From Stenomitos frigidus_A (GTDB lineage Bacteria > Cyanobacteriota > Cyanobacteriia > Leptolyngbyales > Leptolyngbyaceae): a DNA stretch of 64,000 bases. Made by a program: the position numbers and the translations under genes. Shown here one piece after another: positions 8,871-18,500 of this stretch (positions within the stretch are counted from its first letter, which is position 1; each line of letters opens with the position of its first letter). The DNA is taken from positions 62,001 through 126,000 of the forward strand of contig NZ_CAWNSW010000073.1 of the NCBI RefSeq assembly GCF_963877135.1. The letters run 5' to 3'. The notes under the pieces are model-generated. The model searched no databases. It was not told where the DNA came from and saw only the letters and a list, made by a program, of their open reading frames with translations.

Positions 8871-9035
8871 TCACGTTGCGCTACCAGTAAAGAGACTGCG
8901 AAGCAACGTCCAAAGTGTCCAAACAAACACAGACACAAGGGTCACGATCATCAGCATTGCTAGCACTGAAAACGGAGCCATGATCACCATGAACAGCAGT
9001 GCCAGCAATAACAGCGTCCAAAGAGAATGTTTCAT
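8871..9035 (-). CDS. 54-residue small membrane protein
   Basis: A short gene translating to 54 residues starting MKHSLWTLLL. It is almost wholly hydrophobic, with two probable membrane helices (about residues 5-19 and 22-44) separated by a proline, and ends LFTGSAT. Its stop codon lies 9 bases before the ATG of the coiled-coil protein, and the Shine-Dalgarno of that gene sits in the gap. This spacing is typical of an operon and supports the gene being real. The function is unknown; it may form a membrane complex with the coiled-coil protein. Confidence 0.6.
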   Translation of the reverse strand: MKHSLWTLLLLALLFMVIMAPFSVLAMLMIVTLVSVFVWTLWTLLRSLFTGSAT

Positions 9036-9121
9036 CTTGCCTACTCAAGCGGTCTATGATTCTAACTCTAACGAATCGCTTCGAGCTGCCCCTCTAGCGT
9101 TAGCAGGATGATCTGAAAAGG

Positions 9122-9253
9122 CTAGTGATGCGAATCAGCACCAAGCACAGTCAAGTTGTTGACGAGTGTTGGATAAGGCAGAGTAGCAGCAACAAAGCCA
9201 ACGACTGCGAAGCAAAGCAACGTTGGAATGAGCCTGGGTTTAGAGGGTTTCAT
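9122..9253 (-). CDS. Possible 43-residue secreted or membrane peptide
   Basis: Starts MKPSKPRLIP, followed by a hydrophobic stretch (TLLCFAVVGFVAATL, residues 11-25) after three basic residues. It could be a small signal-anchored peptide. The start codon overlaps by ATGA with the end of an upstream Arg/His-rich reading frame that looks non-coding, and there is no clear ribosome-binding site. It lies 86 bases upstream of the 54-residue membrane protein gene on the same strand. This is a tentative call. Confidence 0.3.
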   Translation of the reverse strand: MKPSKPRLIPTLLCFAVVGFVAATLPYPTLVNNLTVLGADSHH

Positions 9254-9980
9254 AGATCTAAAGTGGGAAGCGCGAGCGAAGTTTTACCAACTGTGGAGGC
9301 TATTCTCCAATGCCAACGTACTCTTTGACGGTGGCGCACCCGTACAGCATCTGAATGATCTACACGAGCAACCATTGCCATTACGCAAACATTGACCTTG
9401 GGAGGACGATCGCCGCACAAGCAATATGTGCTTACTTACCCGTATAGGCAAAACGTCGAACGTTAAATCTCAAACATAAAGGTCAGAAATAAATTTTATC
9501 ATCAGTATTAAGTTGAAGTATCCTCTATAGGACTTACGCACTTGCCCCCAAATCCCCAACCCTGGGGGCTTTAATAGCTTTAGTTCCCCTAAACTTGGGG
9601 GCTTGGGGGAAAATTCTAGTCACTTCTGCGTCAGTCCTACTCTAGCGAGACGCTTGTGCTGAGCGGCACATGCCAACTTGTGTAGCGTCAGCGTCAGGTA
9701 ATTCAGTGCAGGCCGAAGTTACAGGTTCCAAGCACTGATTGACTTTGACAATCCGAAGCATGCATCGCTGTACCCCTTGGACTGTCTGGATGCTAGTCGC
9801 CATCTTTTAGTAGACCAGCACACTGGTAGACCCTAAGCCTGCGGAAACAAGTACTGTTGCCGCTCTAGGATCACACCTGACGGAGAACAAGCTCATCATC
9901 CTTTCGTCTTTGAAGACAGCCTCTAAAATCGATGCCATTCAGTGCAGCATCGCTCCAACCCTCAGTCATCAGCACATACC
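9254..9980. other. Intergenic region with one MITE-like element
   Basis: Apart from the element at 9528-9639, I see no gene, tRNA or clear riboswitch. The promoter of the downstream surface-protein gene must lie in the right half. Confidence 0.5.
9528..9639. mobile_element. 112-bp MITE-like element with TAGGACTTACGCA ends
   Basis: TAGGACTTACGCA at 9528-9540 and TGCGTCAGTCCTA at 9627-9639 are inverted repeats with one mismatch in 13. The interior has CCCCCAA and GGGGGCTT stretches that can pair, and no coding capacity. This terminal sequence is a familiar type of non-autonomous element in cyanobacterial genomes. Confidence 0.65.
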
Positions 9981-11687
9981 ATGTCGTACCAGAACGCTAA
10001 AGCCGCACAATTAACGCACAGCAACGATTCGCTACAGAAACACTGCCATATTCAAAAAACAGACGCTGTTCACTGTCGCACACACAGCGCCCTCAAGGTG
10101 TTTCGCGTTGGCGCCTTGATGCTTCTATCAATTGGAGGCGTAAGGGTAGGGATGATTACGCCAGCGGCCGTTGCTCAGGTTAAGTTGCCTCTCATGTTGG
10201 CGCAAACACCGCTTTCAGCAACGCTCATTTACGTGAATCCGGCATCTGGTACCGACGCGCCTGGTGCCGGTACTGAAGGTACACCGTATCGCACGATCGC
10301 CTATGCACTCCGGCAAGCCACACCAGGAACGTATGTGCAGCTAGCGCGAGGCAGCTATACAGAGTCGTCTGGTGAGGTCTTTCCACTGACCGTGCCGACT
10401 GGAGTGACCCTACGAGGCGAAGAATCTGAGAAGGGACAAACGGTGGCAATTATCGGTGGTGGTAATCTGATTAGCCCGACCTTTGCGCGTCAAAATGTGA
10501 CGCTGCAGGCGGGGAAAGATACCGAAATTCGAGGCGTTTCGTTTACCAATCCGAATACGCGTGGCACCGGCATTTGGGTCGAGTCCGTCAACCCTAAAAT
10601 TACCAACTGCACGTTTAACCGCAACAATCGGGAAGGCGTTTTTATCACGGGGACTGGCAACCCTGTCGTTTCCAATAGCGTGTTTACCCAAAACGGTGGC
10701 AATGGTCTTTCAGTCGCCAACCGTGCCAGCGGTGAAATCAACGGCAACGTGTTTCAAAATACGGGCTTTGGGATCGCGATTAGCAATAGTGCTGCACCCA
10801 GAATTACTGGCAACCGTATGATCGAGAACACAGACGGGCTCTACATTAATGACACGGCTCGCCCTGTTTTGCGAAATAACACGATCGAAAACAACAAGCG
10901 GGATGGCGTTGTCGTGACCATTAATGCCCAACCAGACCTCGGCACGGCGGACAGCGCTGGCAATAATGTGATCCGCAACAACCGTCAATTCGATCTCAAC
11001 AACACCACCAGTAATACGCTCTATTCGGTCGGCAACACGATCGAACCACGAAAAGTTGCCGGTCGTGTGGCCTTCGTTGGCCCTTCAACTACCAGCAGTG
11101 GCTCTGGTCAATTTGCTGATGTGCAAGGTCATTGGGCACAGGGATACATTGCCGCTCTCGCAAAACGAAACATTATTAGCGGCTTCCCTGGCGGCACGTT
11201 TCATCCAGACGATCCGGTAACACGGGTGCAGTTTGCGGCCATCATCAATAATGCGTTCACACCACCCGTCAGACAAAAAGCCACTCAATTTAAGGACGTC
11301 AACAGCCGCTTCTGGGGCTATACAGCCATTCAAGCAGCCGCTAGAGGTGGCTTTATGCGCGGCTACCCCAAGGGTGATTTTCGACCGAATCAGGCCATTC
11401 CCAGAGTGGAAGTACTGGCGGCTCTGTCCAGCGGGTTGAATTTTAAGGCTGGCAACACCAGTGTTTTGTCGCGGTACCAAGATGCGGCACAAATTCCATC
11501 CTGGGCAACGACCAGTGTGGCCGCAGCCACTCAACGCAGAATTGTCGTCAACTATCCGACGTTAGTGCAACTAAACCCCAACAGAACTGCGACACGGGCA
11601 GACGTTGCTGCGTTTGTGTATCAAGCAATGGTGAATGCGGGTAAAGCGGACGCGATCGCCTCGCCTTACATTGTTCTAGCGCCTTGA
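9981..11687 (+). CDS. Exported beta-helix (DUF1565-like) surface protein with SLH domains
   Basis: Surface protein of about 568 residues. A signal-like hydrophobic stretch (VGALMLLSIGGVRVGMI) ends near AVAQ, followed by a DUF1565-like segment (YVNPASGTDAPGAGTEGTPY). Right-handed beta-helix repeats follow (ITNCTFNRNNREGVFITG, NPVVSNSVFTQNGGNGLSVA, RPVLRNNTIENNKRDGVV). The C-terminal third has S-layer homology repeats (FADVQGHWAQGYIAALAKR, FKDVNSRFWGYTAIQAA, YQDAAQIPSWATTSVAAA). The helix part may bind or process polysaccharide; SLH repeats usually anchor to cell-wall polymer or sit in the outer-membrane region. I chose ATG 9981; a GTG at 9942 would add 13 residues. Heptamer repeats begin right at the stop. 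Confidence 0.85.
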   Translation: MSYQNAKAAQLTHSNDSLQKHCHIQKTDAVHCRTHSALKVFRVGALMLLSIGGVRVGMITPAAVAQVKLPLMLAQTPLSATLIYVNPASGTDAPGAGTEGTPYRTIAYALRQATPGTYVQLARGSYTESSGEVFPLTVPTGVTLRGEESEKGQTVAIIGGGNLISPTFARQNVTLQAGKDTEIRGVSFTNPNTRGTGIWVESVNPKITNCTFNRNNREGVFITGTGNPVVSNSVFTQNGGNGLSVANRASGEINGNVFQNTGFGIAISNSAAPRITGNRMIENTDGLYINDTARPVLRNNTIENNKRDGVVVTINAQPDLGTADSAGNNVIRNNRQFDLNNTTSNTLYSVGNTIEPRKVAGRVAFVGPSTTSSGSGQFADVQGHWAQGYIAALAKRNIISGFPGGTFHPDDPVTRVQFAAIINNAFTPPVRQKATQFKDVNSRFWGYTAIQAAARGGFMRGYPKGDFRPNQAIPRVEVLAALSSGLNFKAGNTSVLSRYQDAAQIPSWATTSVAAATQRRIVVNYPTLVQLNPNRTATRADVAAFVYQAMVNAGKADAIASPYIVLAP

Positions 11688-11740
11688 GCGGTCAGCGGTC
11701 AGCAGTCAGAAAAAAAGCTGATAGCTGATAGCTGATAGCT
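11688..11740. repeat. Heptanucleotide repeats (GGTCAGC, TGATAGC)
   Basis: GCGGTCA/GCGGTCA/GCAGTCA is followed by an A-run and three AGCTGAT units. These units can pair weakly with each other. The array fills the gap between the convergent surface-protein and PBP4 genes and may serve as a terminator. Confidence 0.6.
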
Positions 11741-11765
11741 CTCCAAAAACACGCCCCTTTCATCG

Positions 11766-13115
11766 TCAGTTGCTGGAGTAAGTGTTGACCTCTAAGGCCG
11801 ATCGCACAGCCTCCGTGCGATCGCTGGCACCCAGGAGCGTGGTGATCGATTGCGTGCTGACGGGAGAGAGTGCTAGCGGTCTGGTCGAAACGGTACCCCA
11901 TTGTTTGACCAATGCTTGTAGGAGTTGGTCTTGTCGATCGCGCAAGTCGTCGAGATCAGTGCCCCGGTTAATCATGACAAACCAGACAAAGCCACGATCG
12001 CGCGTGGGCAATACGCCTGCCAGAGCGCTGACATCATTCAGCGTGCCCGTCTTTACCACTGCATCCTGAGGAATTTTGCGATAGTCGATCGTGCCACCAT
12101 CCACGCCAGCGATCGGAAACAGGTCTGCGATCGTCAGACTGCGGAACTGCAAGTAGCGCTGCAGGGTGGCAAACATAGCACAAATGGCTCTGGGCGAAAT
12201 CTGGTTTTCTGTACCCAGACCAGAGCCATTTTTCAGTTGAATTTCGGCTTGAGGGACATCCGCCGCGATCGCTGCCTGCTGAGCAACCACGCTCGCTCCT
12301 CCTAGCGAGTTAGCCAGGGATTCGGCAATCACGTTGTTGCTGTAGATATTCATCAGCTTGAGAATATGTGACAGCGGCAACGAGCGATGCCGCAAGAGCA
12401 GAATTTGCTTGGGCAGCAGATCTGCGCCGTAATTGATGACCTGCACCGTACCAGCGATCGTTACATGTGGGCGAGGGGTTCCACGTGGCAAATTCCGATA
12501 TTGGTCGGCGGCCTCACCAGACCAACGGTTGGCATCCAGCGCCTGCTTGAGTAACGCGCCTGCTTTTTCTGGCTTGGTTTCAAAGTTCATTAAGAAATTG
12601 CCTGTCAGCACCAGATTGCCAGTGACTTTCGTCACGCCAATGCGGTTCAGCTCGTTGCCAAGGGCGATCGCTTCTTCCCAGACCAGCAAAGGGTCACCAC
12701 CACCCTGAATCACCAAATCACCTTGCAGCACGCCGTTTTGAATGGGGCCTGTAGCACTAATGAGTGTTTCAAACTGGTGATCGGGTCCCCAGGTTTCTAG
12801 AGAGGCAAGCGACGTTGCCACTTTAGTTAATGAAGCAGCAGGAAGTGGCGTTGTGCCCTGATTGCTCGCCAGAAACTGGGTACCCGACTGGAGCCAAACG
12901 CCTTGTGAGGTAGTAGCAAGCCCCTTACGGGTGAGTCCTTCTAAATAGCGCTGTAGCGTTGTCTCTGCTGCTGCATCCGGTGCACCAGGCAGCACAATCC
13001 AGGGAGTATCTTGCCACAACGCACTGACCACATTGCCATGACTCACCGCAGGACGGGATACCCCCGCCATGTTGAGCCACAGCGATACGAGTCCAGAGCT
13101 AAATAATTCCAGCAA
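11766..13115 (-). CDS. dacB: D-alanyl-D-alanine carboxypeptidase/endopeptidase, PBP4 (peptidase S13)
   Basis: Class C low-molecular-weight penicillin-binding protein, 449 residues, acting on periplasmic peptidoglycan by removing terminal D-Ala or cutting cross-links. The three active-site motifs are visible: SLTK at residues 95-98 (PAASLTK, catalytic Ser95), SNN in IYSNNVIAES, and KTG in VVKTGTLND. The GGGDPLL stretch is also typical. The N-terminus (MLELFSSGLVSLWL) is hydrophobic and resembles cyanobacterial homologues, which supports the TTG start at 13115; the next ATG would cut into it. It is divergent from the CCB-type gene at 13256. Confidence 0.93.
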   Translation of the reverse strand: MLELFSSGLVSLWLNMAGVSRPAVSHGNVVSALWQDTPWIVLPGAPDAAAETTLQRYLEGLTRKGLATTSQGVWLQSGTQFLASNQGTTPLPAASLTKVATSLASLETWGPDHQFETLISATGPIQNGVLQGDLVIQGGGDPLLVWEEAIALGNELNRIGVTKVTGNLVLTGNFLMNFETKPEKAGALLKQALDANRWSGEAADQYRNLPRGTPRPHVTIAGTVQVINYGADLLPKQILLLRHRSLPLSHILKLMNIYSNNVIAESLANSLGGASVVAQQAAIAADVPQAEIQLKNGSGLGTENQISPRAICAMFATLQRYLQFRSLTIADLFPIAGVDGGTIDYRKIPQDAVVKTGTLNDVSALAGVLPTRDRGFVWFVMINRGTDLDDLRDRQDQLLQALVKQWGTVSTRPLALSPVSTQSITTLLGASDRTEAVRSALEVNTYSSN

Positions 13116-13255
13116 TCCCTGCCTCCCGACAATACCAATGAAACTATAGTGCGAAACCCACTCTCAAAACGGTGCCACGTGACGGCCGCTTAAGCGTGAC
13201 AAGTTTTTGGATTGGTTCCAAATAGAATGAATATAGAGGCTTTTAGCGTAATGGA

Positions 13256-13909
13256 ATGACTAAATCCGATCAAAATCAGGTTTTGCGTTTACTGCCGATC
13301 GCCGTTGGTGGGCTGGCTGGCTGTTTGCTACTGGTAAACCGTCTACTCACCCCTGATCTAACCAACGCTCAATCACGATCGGATGCACTCGGTGTGATTG
13401 TATGCGCCGTTTTGATTCTAACGGGTTTACTCTGGCAACAGGTGCAGCCTCGCACCCCTGAGCGGGTTGACCTCATCGGCGACGAAGGCTTTGAGCTTGA
13501 CCCAGACTTGCCAGATGAACTGAAAACCGAGCTTGCCTGGGCCTCACATTTGCTGCTGACCAATACCGTAACGCGATCGCTCATCGTCTGGTACGACGAT
13601 AAAATCTTGCTACGACGAGGCATTCTGGCGACCAAGCGAGAGATCAGCATCGGTCCCATTCTACAGCGTGTGTTAGAAAAGCAAGCGCCCGTGTATTTAG
13701 TCGCACTCAAGGTTTACCCTGGACGCATTGAGTTTGACTACTTGCCAGAAAATACCCAGGGAGTGATCTGTCAGCCTCTTGGCAAGCAAGGCGCGATGAT
13801 TCTAGGTGCCAATGCCCCCCGCAGCTACACCCGCCAGGACGAAAAGTGGATTAGCGCGATCGCAGCGAAGCTGGAACATACGCTGAGTCAGTCGCTAGAA
13901 GTTATTTAA
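13256..13909 (+). CDS. Cofactor assembly of complex C subunit B (CCB2/CCB4-like)
   Basis: Thylakoid or inner-membrane protein of 217 residues, of the family that covalently attaches heme c_i to cytochrome b6 of the b6f complex. Two N-terminal hydrophobic segments are seen at about residues 10-30 (LLPIAVGGLAGCLLLVNRLL) and 43-62 (ALGVIVCAVLILTGLLW). A soluble domain follows, with characteristic DLIGDEGFELD and WASHLLLTNTVTRSLIVWY stretches. Length fits the family. It starts at ATG 13256 and is divergent from the PBP4 gene. The family assignment rests on recognition of the pattern rather than on a search. Confidence 0.8.
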   Translation: MTKSDQNQVLRLLPIAVGGLAGCLLLVNRLLTPDLTNAQSRSDALGVIVCAVLILTGLLWQQVQPRTPERVDLIGDEGFELDPDLPDELKTELAWASHLLLTNTVTRSLIVWYDDKILLRRGILATKREISIGPILQRVLEKQAPVYLVALKVYPGRIEFDYLPENTQGVICQPLGKQGAMILGANAPRSYTRQDEKWISAIAAKLEHTLSQSLEVI

Positions 13910-13958
13910 GATTGGTCAGTGGTCAAGATTAATTCAAAACTCAAAATTCAAAACTCAG

Positions 13959-13993
13959 AACTCTCTAGCCTGTTGGCACGAAGCGCTACTGAA
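13959..13993. repeat. Dispersed copy of the 35-bp repeat found in tandem at 24481-24550
   Basis: AACTCTCTAGC(C/T)TGTTGGC is followed by (A/G)C(G/A)AAGCGCTACT, differing from the 24.5-kb copies at a few positions. It is flanked by AAAACTC heptamers on both sides, as at 24.5 kb. It falls upstream of the DUF456 gene and would be translated only if a false upstream start were used. Confidence 0.7.
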
Positions 13994-14053
13994 AACTCAA
14001 AACTCAAAACTCTTCCCCGCTCCCCTGCTTCCTCATCCCTCATCCCCTCCCCC

Positions 14054-14563
14054 ATGCTTCCTCTCTATTGGACACTCGTTGCGGTTATGGTCATTGGCAT
14101 TATTGGTGCTGTTGTGCCTGCCATTCCGGGCATTAGCCTGATTGCGATCGCCATTTTCATTTGGGGCTTAGTCAATGGGTTCGGCAGCGTCAGCATTCCT
14201 CTGACGGTTGCGATCGTGTTCCTGCTAGCGGGTCTTGGGGTCGATTTTTTGGCGACATATTACGGTGCGAAGAAGGCGGGTGCCAGCAAATGGGGGCAGA
14301 TTGGTGCGATTGTGGGTCTTGTCGTTGGGATTTTGGGACTTTGGCCAGCACTACCTGTTGGTGGTCCGCTGCTAGGCATTCTGGTCGGGCCAATCTTGGG
14401 CGCGATCGTGGGCGAATTTATTTATCGTCGGGATCTGAAACTGGCGGCAAAAGCAGCGCTGGGAATTGTCGTTGGTTCGCTAGTGGGCAACCTGATTCAA
14501 GGGGTGCTGGCGATCGTCACAGTCGTAATCTTCTTGTGGACAACCTTTCCAAATGTCAGTTAG
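14054..14563 (+). CDS. DUF456 domain membrane protein
   Basis: Small polytopic membrane protein of 169 residues, function unknown. The sequence is nearly all hydrophobic with Gly/Ala/Ile/Val-rich helices. It carries the family features GAVVPAIPGISLIA near the start, DFLATYYGAKKAGASKWG in the middle and a glycine-rich GPILGAIVGEF run. Four to five membrane helices are likely. I use ATG 14054 (MLPLYWTLV) as the start. The reading frame is open another 135 bases upstream, but those codons come from AAAACTC heptamers and the 35-bp repeat and are not protein-like. Confidence 0.85.
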   Translation: MLPLYWTLVAVMVIGIIGAVVPAIPGISLIAIAIFIWGLVNGFGSVSIPLTVAIVFLLAGLGVDFLATYYGAKKAGASKWGQIGAIVGLVVGILGLWPALPVGGPLLGILVGPILGAIVGEFIYRRDLKLAAKAALGIVVGSLVGNLIQGVLAIVTVVIFLWTTFPNVS

Positions 14564-14668
14564 GGGATTTGCTAGCAATTAGCGAGCCATGCGCTGTGAA
14601 AGAGGGATCGGGGAGTAGACTCAAAACTCTTAAACCTTACTGATAGCTGACGGCTGAACGCTGAACGC

Positions 14669-15430
14669 TTAAACACCTTGCTTCCCAAACACTAGAATGT
14701 GCTGTTGCGGTAACGTCTCCTTTGTTTCGAGCCAGGTTAACCCAACGGCTGACATCTCTTTGCGAACCTGCCGCTGCGTCATTTTGTGCAACGCTTTAAT
14801 AGGAATGAGGGGATTCTCGCCGCGATATTCAACGAGCACGACTCGCCCATTGGGTTTGAGTGCCTGCACGATCGCCTGCATCATTTCTCTAGGATGATCA
14901 AACTCATGATAAGCATCGACCATCAGCGTCAGGTCGATCGACGCATCCTTCAGGTTGGGATTGGTGACGCTACCGAGTACCGTTTCGACGTTAGTGATGT
15001 GTTTTTCCTGCTTGAGGGCATTCACAATCTCCAGCATTTCTGGCTGCACATCCACTGCCAGCACACGTCCTTGGGGGAGCAACGGACTCATGCGGAAGCT
15101 AAAGTAGCCCGTACCGGCGCCAATATCCGCAACGACATCGGTTGGCTTGAGGTCAAGGGCTTTAATCAGGGTTTGGGGTTGCTCTTCGCGCTCGCGGCTG
15201 GGGCGCTCTAGCCAGCCTGCGCCAAGATGGCCCATCACTTCAGCAATTTCTCTGCCCATATAGACTTTGCCAATGCCGTCATGGCTGGGCGATCGCTGCT
15301 GATAAACAGCATCGGCGTTGGTCAGAGCGGCTGTACTGGCAGGCAGCGATTGACAGCCAGCCAACAAAACCGTGGCGCATAGCATCCAGGGGAGAAGCCA
15401 TCGCCACCCACATTGTCCATGAGTTGTCAT
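14669..15430 (-). CDS. Class I SAM-dependent methyltransferase with lipoprotein signal
   Basis: 253 residues. The N-terminus has a hydrophobic stretch ending in the lipobox LLAGC, so the protein is predicted to be lipid-anchored outside the cytoplasm. A Rossmann-type methyltransferase domain follows, with motif I VVADIGAGTGYFSFRM and acidic motif II VLAVDVQPEM. A DLTLMVDAYHEF segment resembles motif IV. An exported SAM-dependent enzyme is odd because SAM is cytoplasmic, but this architecture recurs in bacteria. I chose ATG 15430 over a TTG at 15460, because the latter lies in a MITE-like remnant. The substrate is unknown. Confidence 0.82.
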   Translation of the reverse strand: MTTHGQCGWRWLLPWMLCATVLLAGCQSLPASTAALTNADAVYQQRSPSHDGIGKVYMGREIAEVMGHLGAGWLERPSREREEQPQTLIKALDLKPTDVVADIGAGTGYFSFRMSPLLPQGRVLAVDVQPEMLEIVNALKQEKHITNVETVLGSVTNPNLKDASIDLTLMVDAYHEFDHPREMMQAIVQALKPNGRVVLVEYRGENPLIPIKALHKMTQRQVRKEMSAVGLTWLETKETLPQQHILVFGKQGV

Positions 15431-15456
15431 CAACCGTGTTTCAGTAAGAGGTATTG

Positions 15457-15552
15457 TCAAGAAATAATGTTAAGGACTGATCAGCCAGTAGATAGCTGCC
15501 AGCTTTTTTTGACTGCTGACTGCTGACTGCTGACTGCTGACTGCTGACTGCT
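15457..15552. repeat. MITE-end fragment plus (GACTGCT)6 heptamer array
   Basis: AAGAAATAATGTTA at 15460-15473 matches the end of the element at 33766. It is followed by six perfect GACTGCT units at 15511-15552, which reach the stop codon of ppc. The pairing of a MITE end with heptamers is the same as in the other copies. Confidence 0.65.
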
Positions 15553-18500
15553 CAGCCTGTATTCCGCATACCAGCCGCAATGCCGTTGATGGTGAGTAAG
15601 GCACCCCGCAGCAGTTCGCCTTTGCTATAGCGCGATCGCACCACACCTGTAACCGCTTCGGTATTATGCTGCCGCAACCGCTTAAGGAGTGACACCTGCA
15701 AGAAGCCGAGGGGGACGATCGTGCCGTTTCGCAACTGCACCGATCGCTGCAAATCGGGATCACCATCGAGCAGGCGCTTGTGCCCAGTAATGGTCAGCAC
15801 CATGTCTCGGGTCAGATAGTATTCGTTTGAAATTTGTTCGTAGACTGGCTCCAGTCGTTCGCGGTCTTCTGGTTTGGCGAGTTCGTGGACATAGTGCCCC
15901 GCAATTTGCAGATCGACTTTGGATAACGTCATTTCGGCTTTAGAAATCGCCATTTTGAAAAACGGCCATTTGAAGTAGAAATAGCGCAGCAGCTTCAGAT
16001 GCTCTTCGGGATGTTCGGTCAAAAAGTCGCGGAGAGCCGTCCCCAGACCATACCAGGCAGGCAGCAGGAAGCGGCTCTGCGTCCAGCTAAACACCCAGGG
16101 AATCGCCCGTAAACCACTGAGATCCCGCTTACCAGCACCGCGACGGGCAGGGCGTGAACTAATTTGCAGTTGGCTGATCTCTTCGATCGGCGTCACCTGC
16201 AAGAAGAAATCAAGAAAATCTGGTTGTTCATAGATCAGGGCACGATAATGGGCGCGCGATCGTACCGCCAGTTCTTCCATAATTTCATGCCAGGGCTGAA
16301 TATCGTCAAAGCCTGTGCGTAGCAAACTCCCTTGAATCACGGCTGTTGTCACCGTTTCCAGGTTGTAAAGTGCCAGCTCAGGCAGCGAGTACTTCGATGC
16401 CAGCACCTCGCCTTGCTCTGTAATTTTGATCCGTCCATTCACGCTGCGACCGGGTTGTGCCAGGATCGCCTCGTAGGCTGGCCCACCGCCCCGTCCCACC
16501 GAGCCACCGCGTCCGTGAAAGATCCGTAGTGCAACGCTGTAGCTTTCAGCAATGGTTTGCAGGGCTTGTTGAGCCTTGTGAATCTCCCAACTGCTGCTGA
16601 GGAACCCGGAGTCTTTATTGCTATCCGAGTAGCCCAGCATCACTTCTTGAAGCAAGGCGGGTGCGTCTTCGTCTAATTTGGCATAGCCGCCTGCGATCGC
16701 CGCTCGATAGAGGGGTAGCTCAAACAGGTGCTTCAAGACAGACGGTGCTTTCTGCAAGTCTTCTACGGTTTCAAACAGCGGTACGACATGGAGGGCACTC
16801 ACACCTGTGGCAGGATCGTATAGTCCAGCTTCCTTCGCTAACAGCAGCACTTCTAGCAGGTCGCTGACCTCGTGGCTCATGCTGATGACGTAGGTATTGC
16901 AGACTTCGGAGCCAAACTCCTGCTGGAGTCGCCGCACCATGCGAAAGGTTTCTACCGCTTCACGCGCCTTGTCCGAAAAGTTCAGCTCGGTAGGAATCAG
17001 TGGTCGGCGCGTTTGCAGCTCAGTGGTCAGCCAGAGCGTCCGCTCATATTCAGTGAGCTCGTTATAGGGTTTTGCCAGTAGTTGTAAATAGTCGGCAATT
17101 TCGCTAATGGTGTCAGAATGACGCGTACTTTCCTGGCGAATATCTAAGTGAGCCAGAGTGAAGCCATAGATTTCGACCTGACAGATCAACGTTTGTAGGT
17201 CACGGCAGCTGAGTCCCGTCTCAGTCAGGCTCCGCTCAATCAGCCGCAGTTCTGCCAGAAAGGCGGCACCAGAACTATAGATGGTGTTGGGGTTACAGTC
17301 GGGTTCATCGCCACGCAGGCAGTCGCTGTTGTTGATTTTGCCATTGCGATCGAGCGTGTTCTCCAGCCGCTTCTGAATGTACGCCAGTTTCAGGCGATAG
17401 GGCTCTTGCCGATAACGAATCGCCAGTTGGTCGTAAATATCGGGCATTTGAAGCTGATCTTGTTCCAGCGACTCTAGCAGATCTGGCACCACATCACTCC
17501 AGTGCAGCGACAGGCTCAGCAAATCTTTCAAACGGTGGATTGACTGGATGTATTTTCCCAGCACCATACCCCGCTGGTAGCACGCTGTTTGCCAGGTGAT
17601 TTGGGGGGTAACGGAGGGGTTACCGTCGCGATCGGAGCCGACCCAGGAGCCAAACTTACAGAAGTTGTTACTGGGTGGGTGCATCGACGGGAAAGAAGCG
17701 TGAAGTGCCTGCTTGAAGCGCTGCTGCAGTTGTGGAATGGCATCAAACAGCACTTCCTGGAAATAGTGGAGCGTGTAATCGACTTCATCCAGTACCGTCG
17801 GCTTAAATTGATGCAGCTCGTCGGTTCGCCACCATAAGCGAATCTCTTCGGTCAGCTGCTCTCGCAAGACTTCGGCTTCCCATGATGCGGCTGGAAGACC
17901 CTGCGCATTCAGGCGATCCTCAACCTGATCCAACTGGCGCAAGATGCGAGCAATCCGACGCTGCTTATCGCGAATCGTGTGCCGGACAATTTCAGTGGGG
18001 TGCGCGGTGAAAACCAGACGAATATCAAGCTGATTAATTAAATTTTGTATGTGCTGGGGAGGGACGTTAAGGCTTTGAAGCTTGGGAAAAAGCCAGTGAA
18101 ACGAGCCCATTTCCTTACGGGCTTCAGGGTCTTGCAGGCTTTTTTCGAGTAGATCGGCCTCAAGCCTGCCCAGCGGCGTTGAAGACTCGCCGCTGGCACC
18201 AGGGAAGCCTGCGATCGCCGTACTTTCTACAGCAACAGAAGAGGCCGTATCGCGAGAGGCTCGGTACTGCTGCTGTTGGTCGCGCTGTTCATAATGCTGT
18301 TCAACAATGTTGATCAGCTGGAAGTAAAGGGCAAACGCACGAGCTGCCCGGATCGCTTCGTTAAGATCCAGCCGTTCGACCACCTTCAGCACTTCTGATT
18401 CTAGAAAGCTGGGCGCTTGACCTTCCGGCGAACAGAGGTCGCGCAATTGATTGAGCAGATCGACCAGTTCTTGACCACACTCCTGCTGCAGCACAAAGGC

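Noticed and set aside
9254..9381. Arg/His-rich 43-codon frame overlapping the start of the small gene at 9122-9253
   Set aside because: Composition looks non-coding and there is no ribosome-binding site; the ATGA overlap is probably chance.
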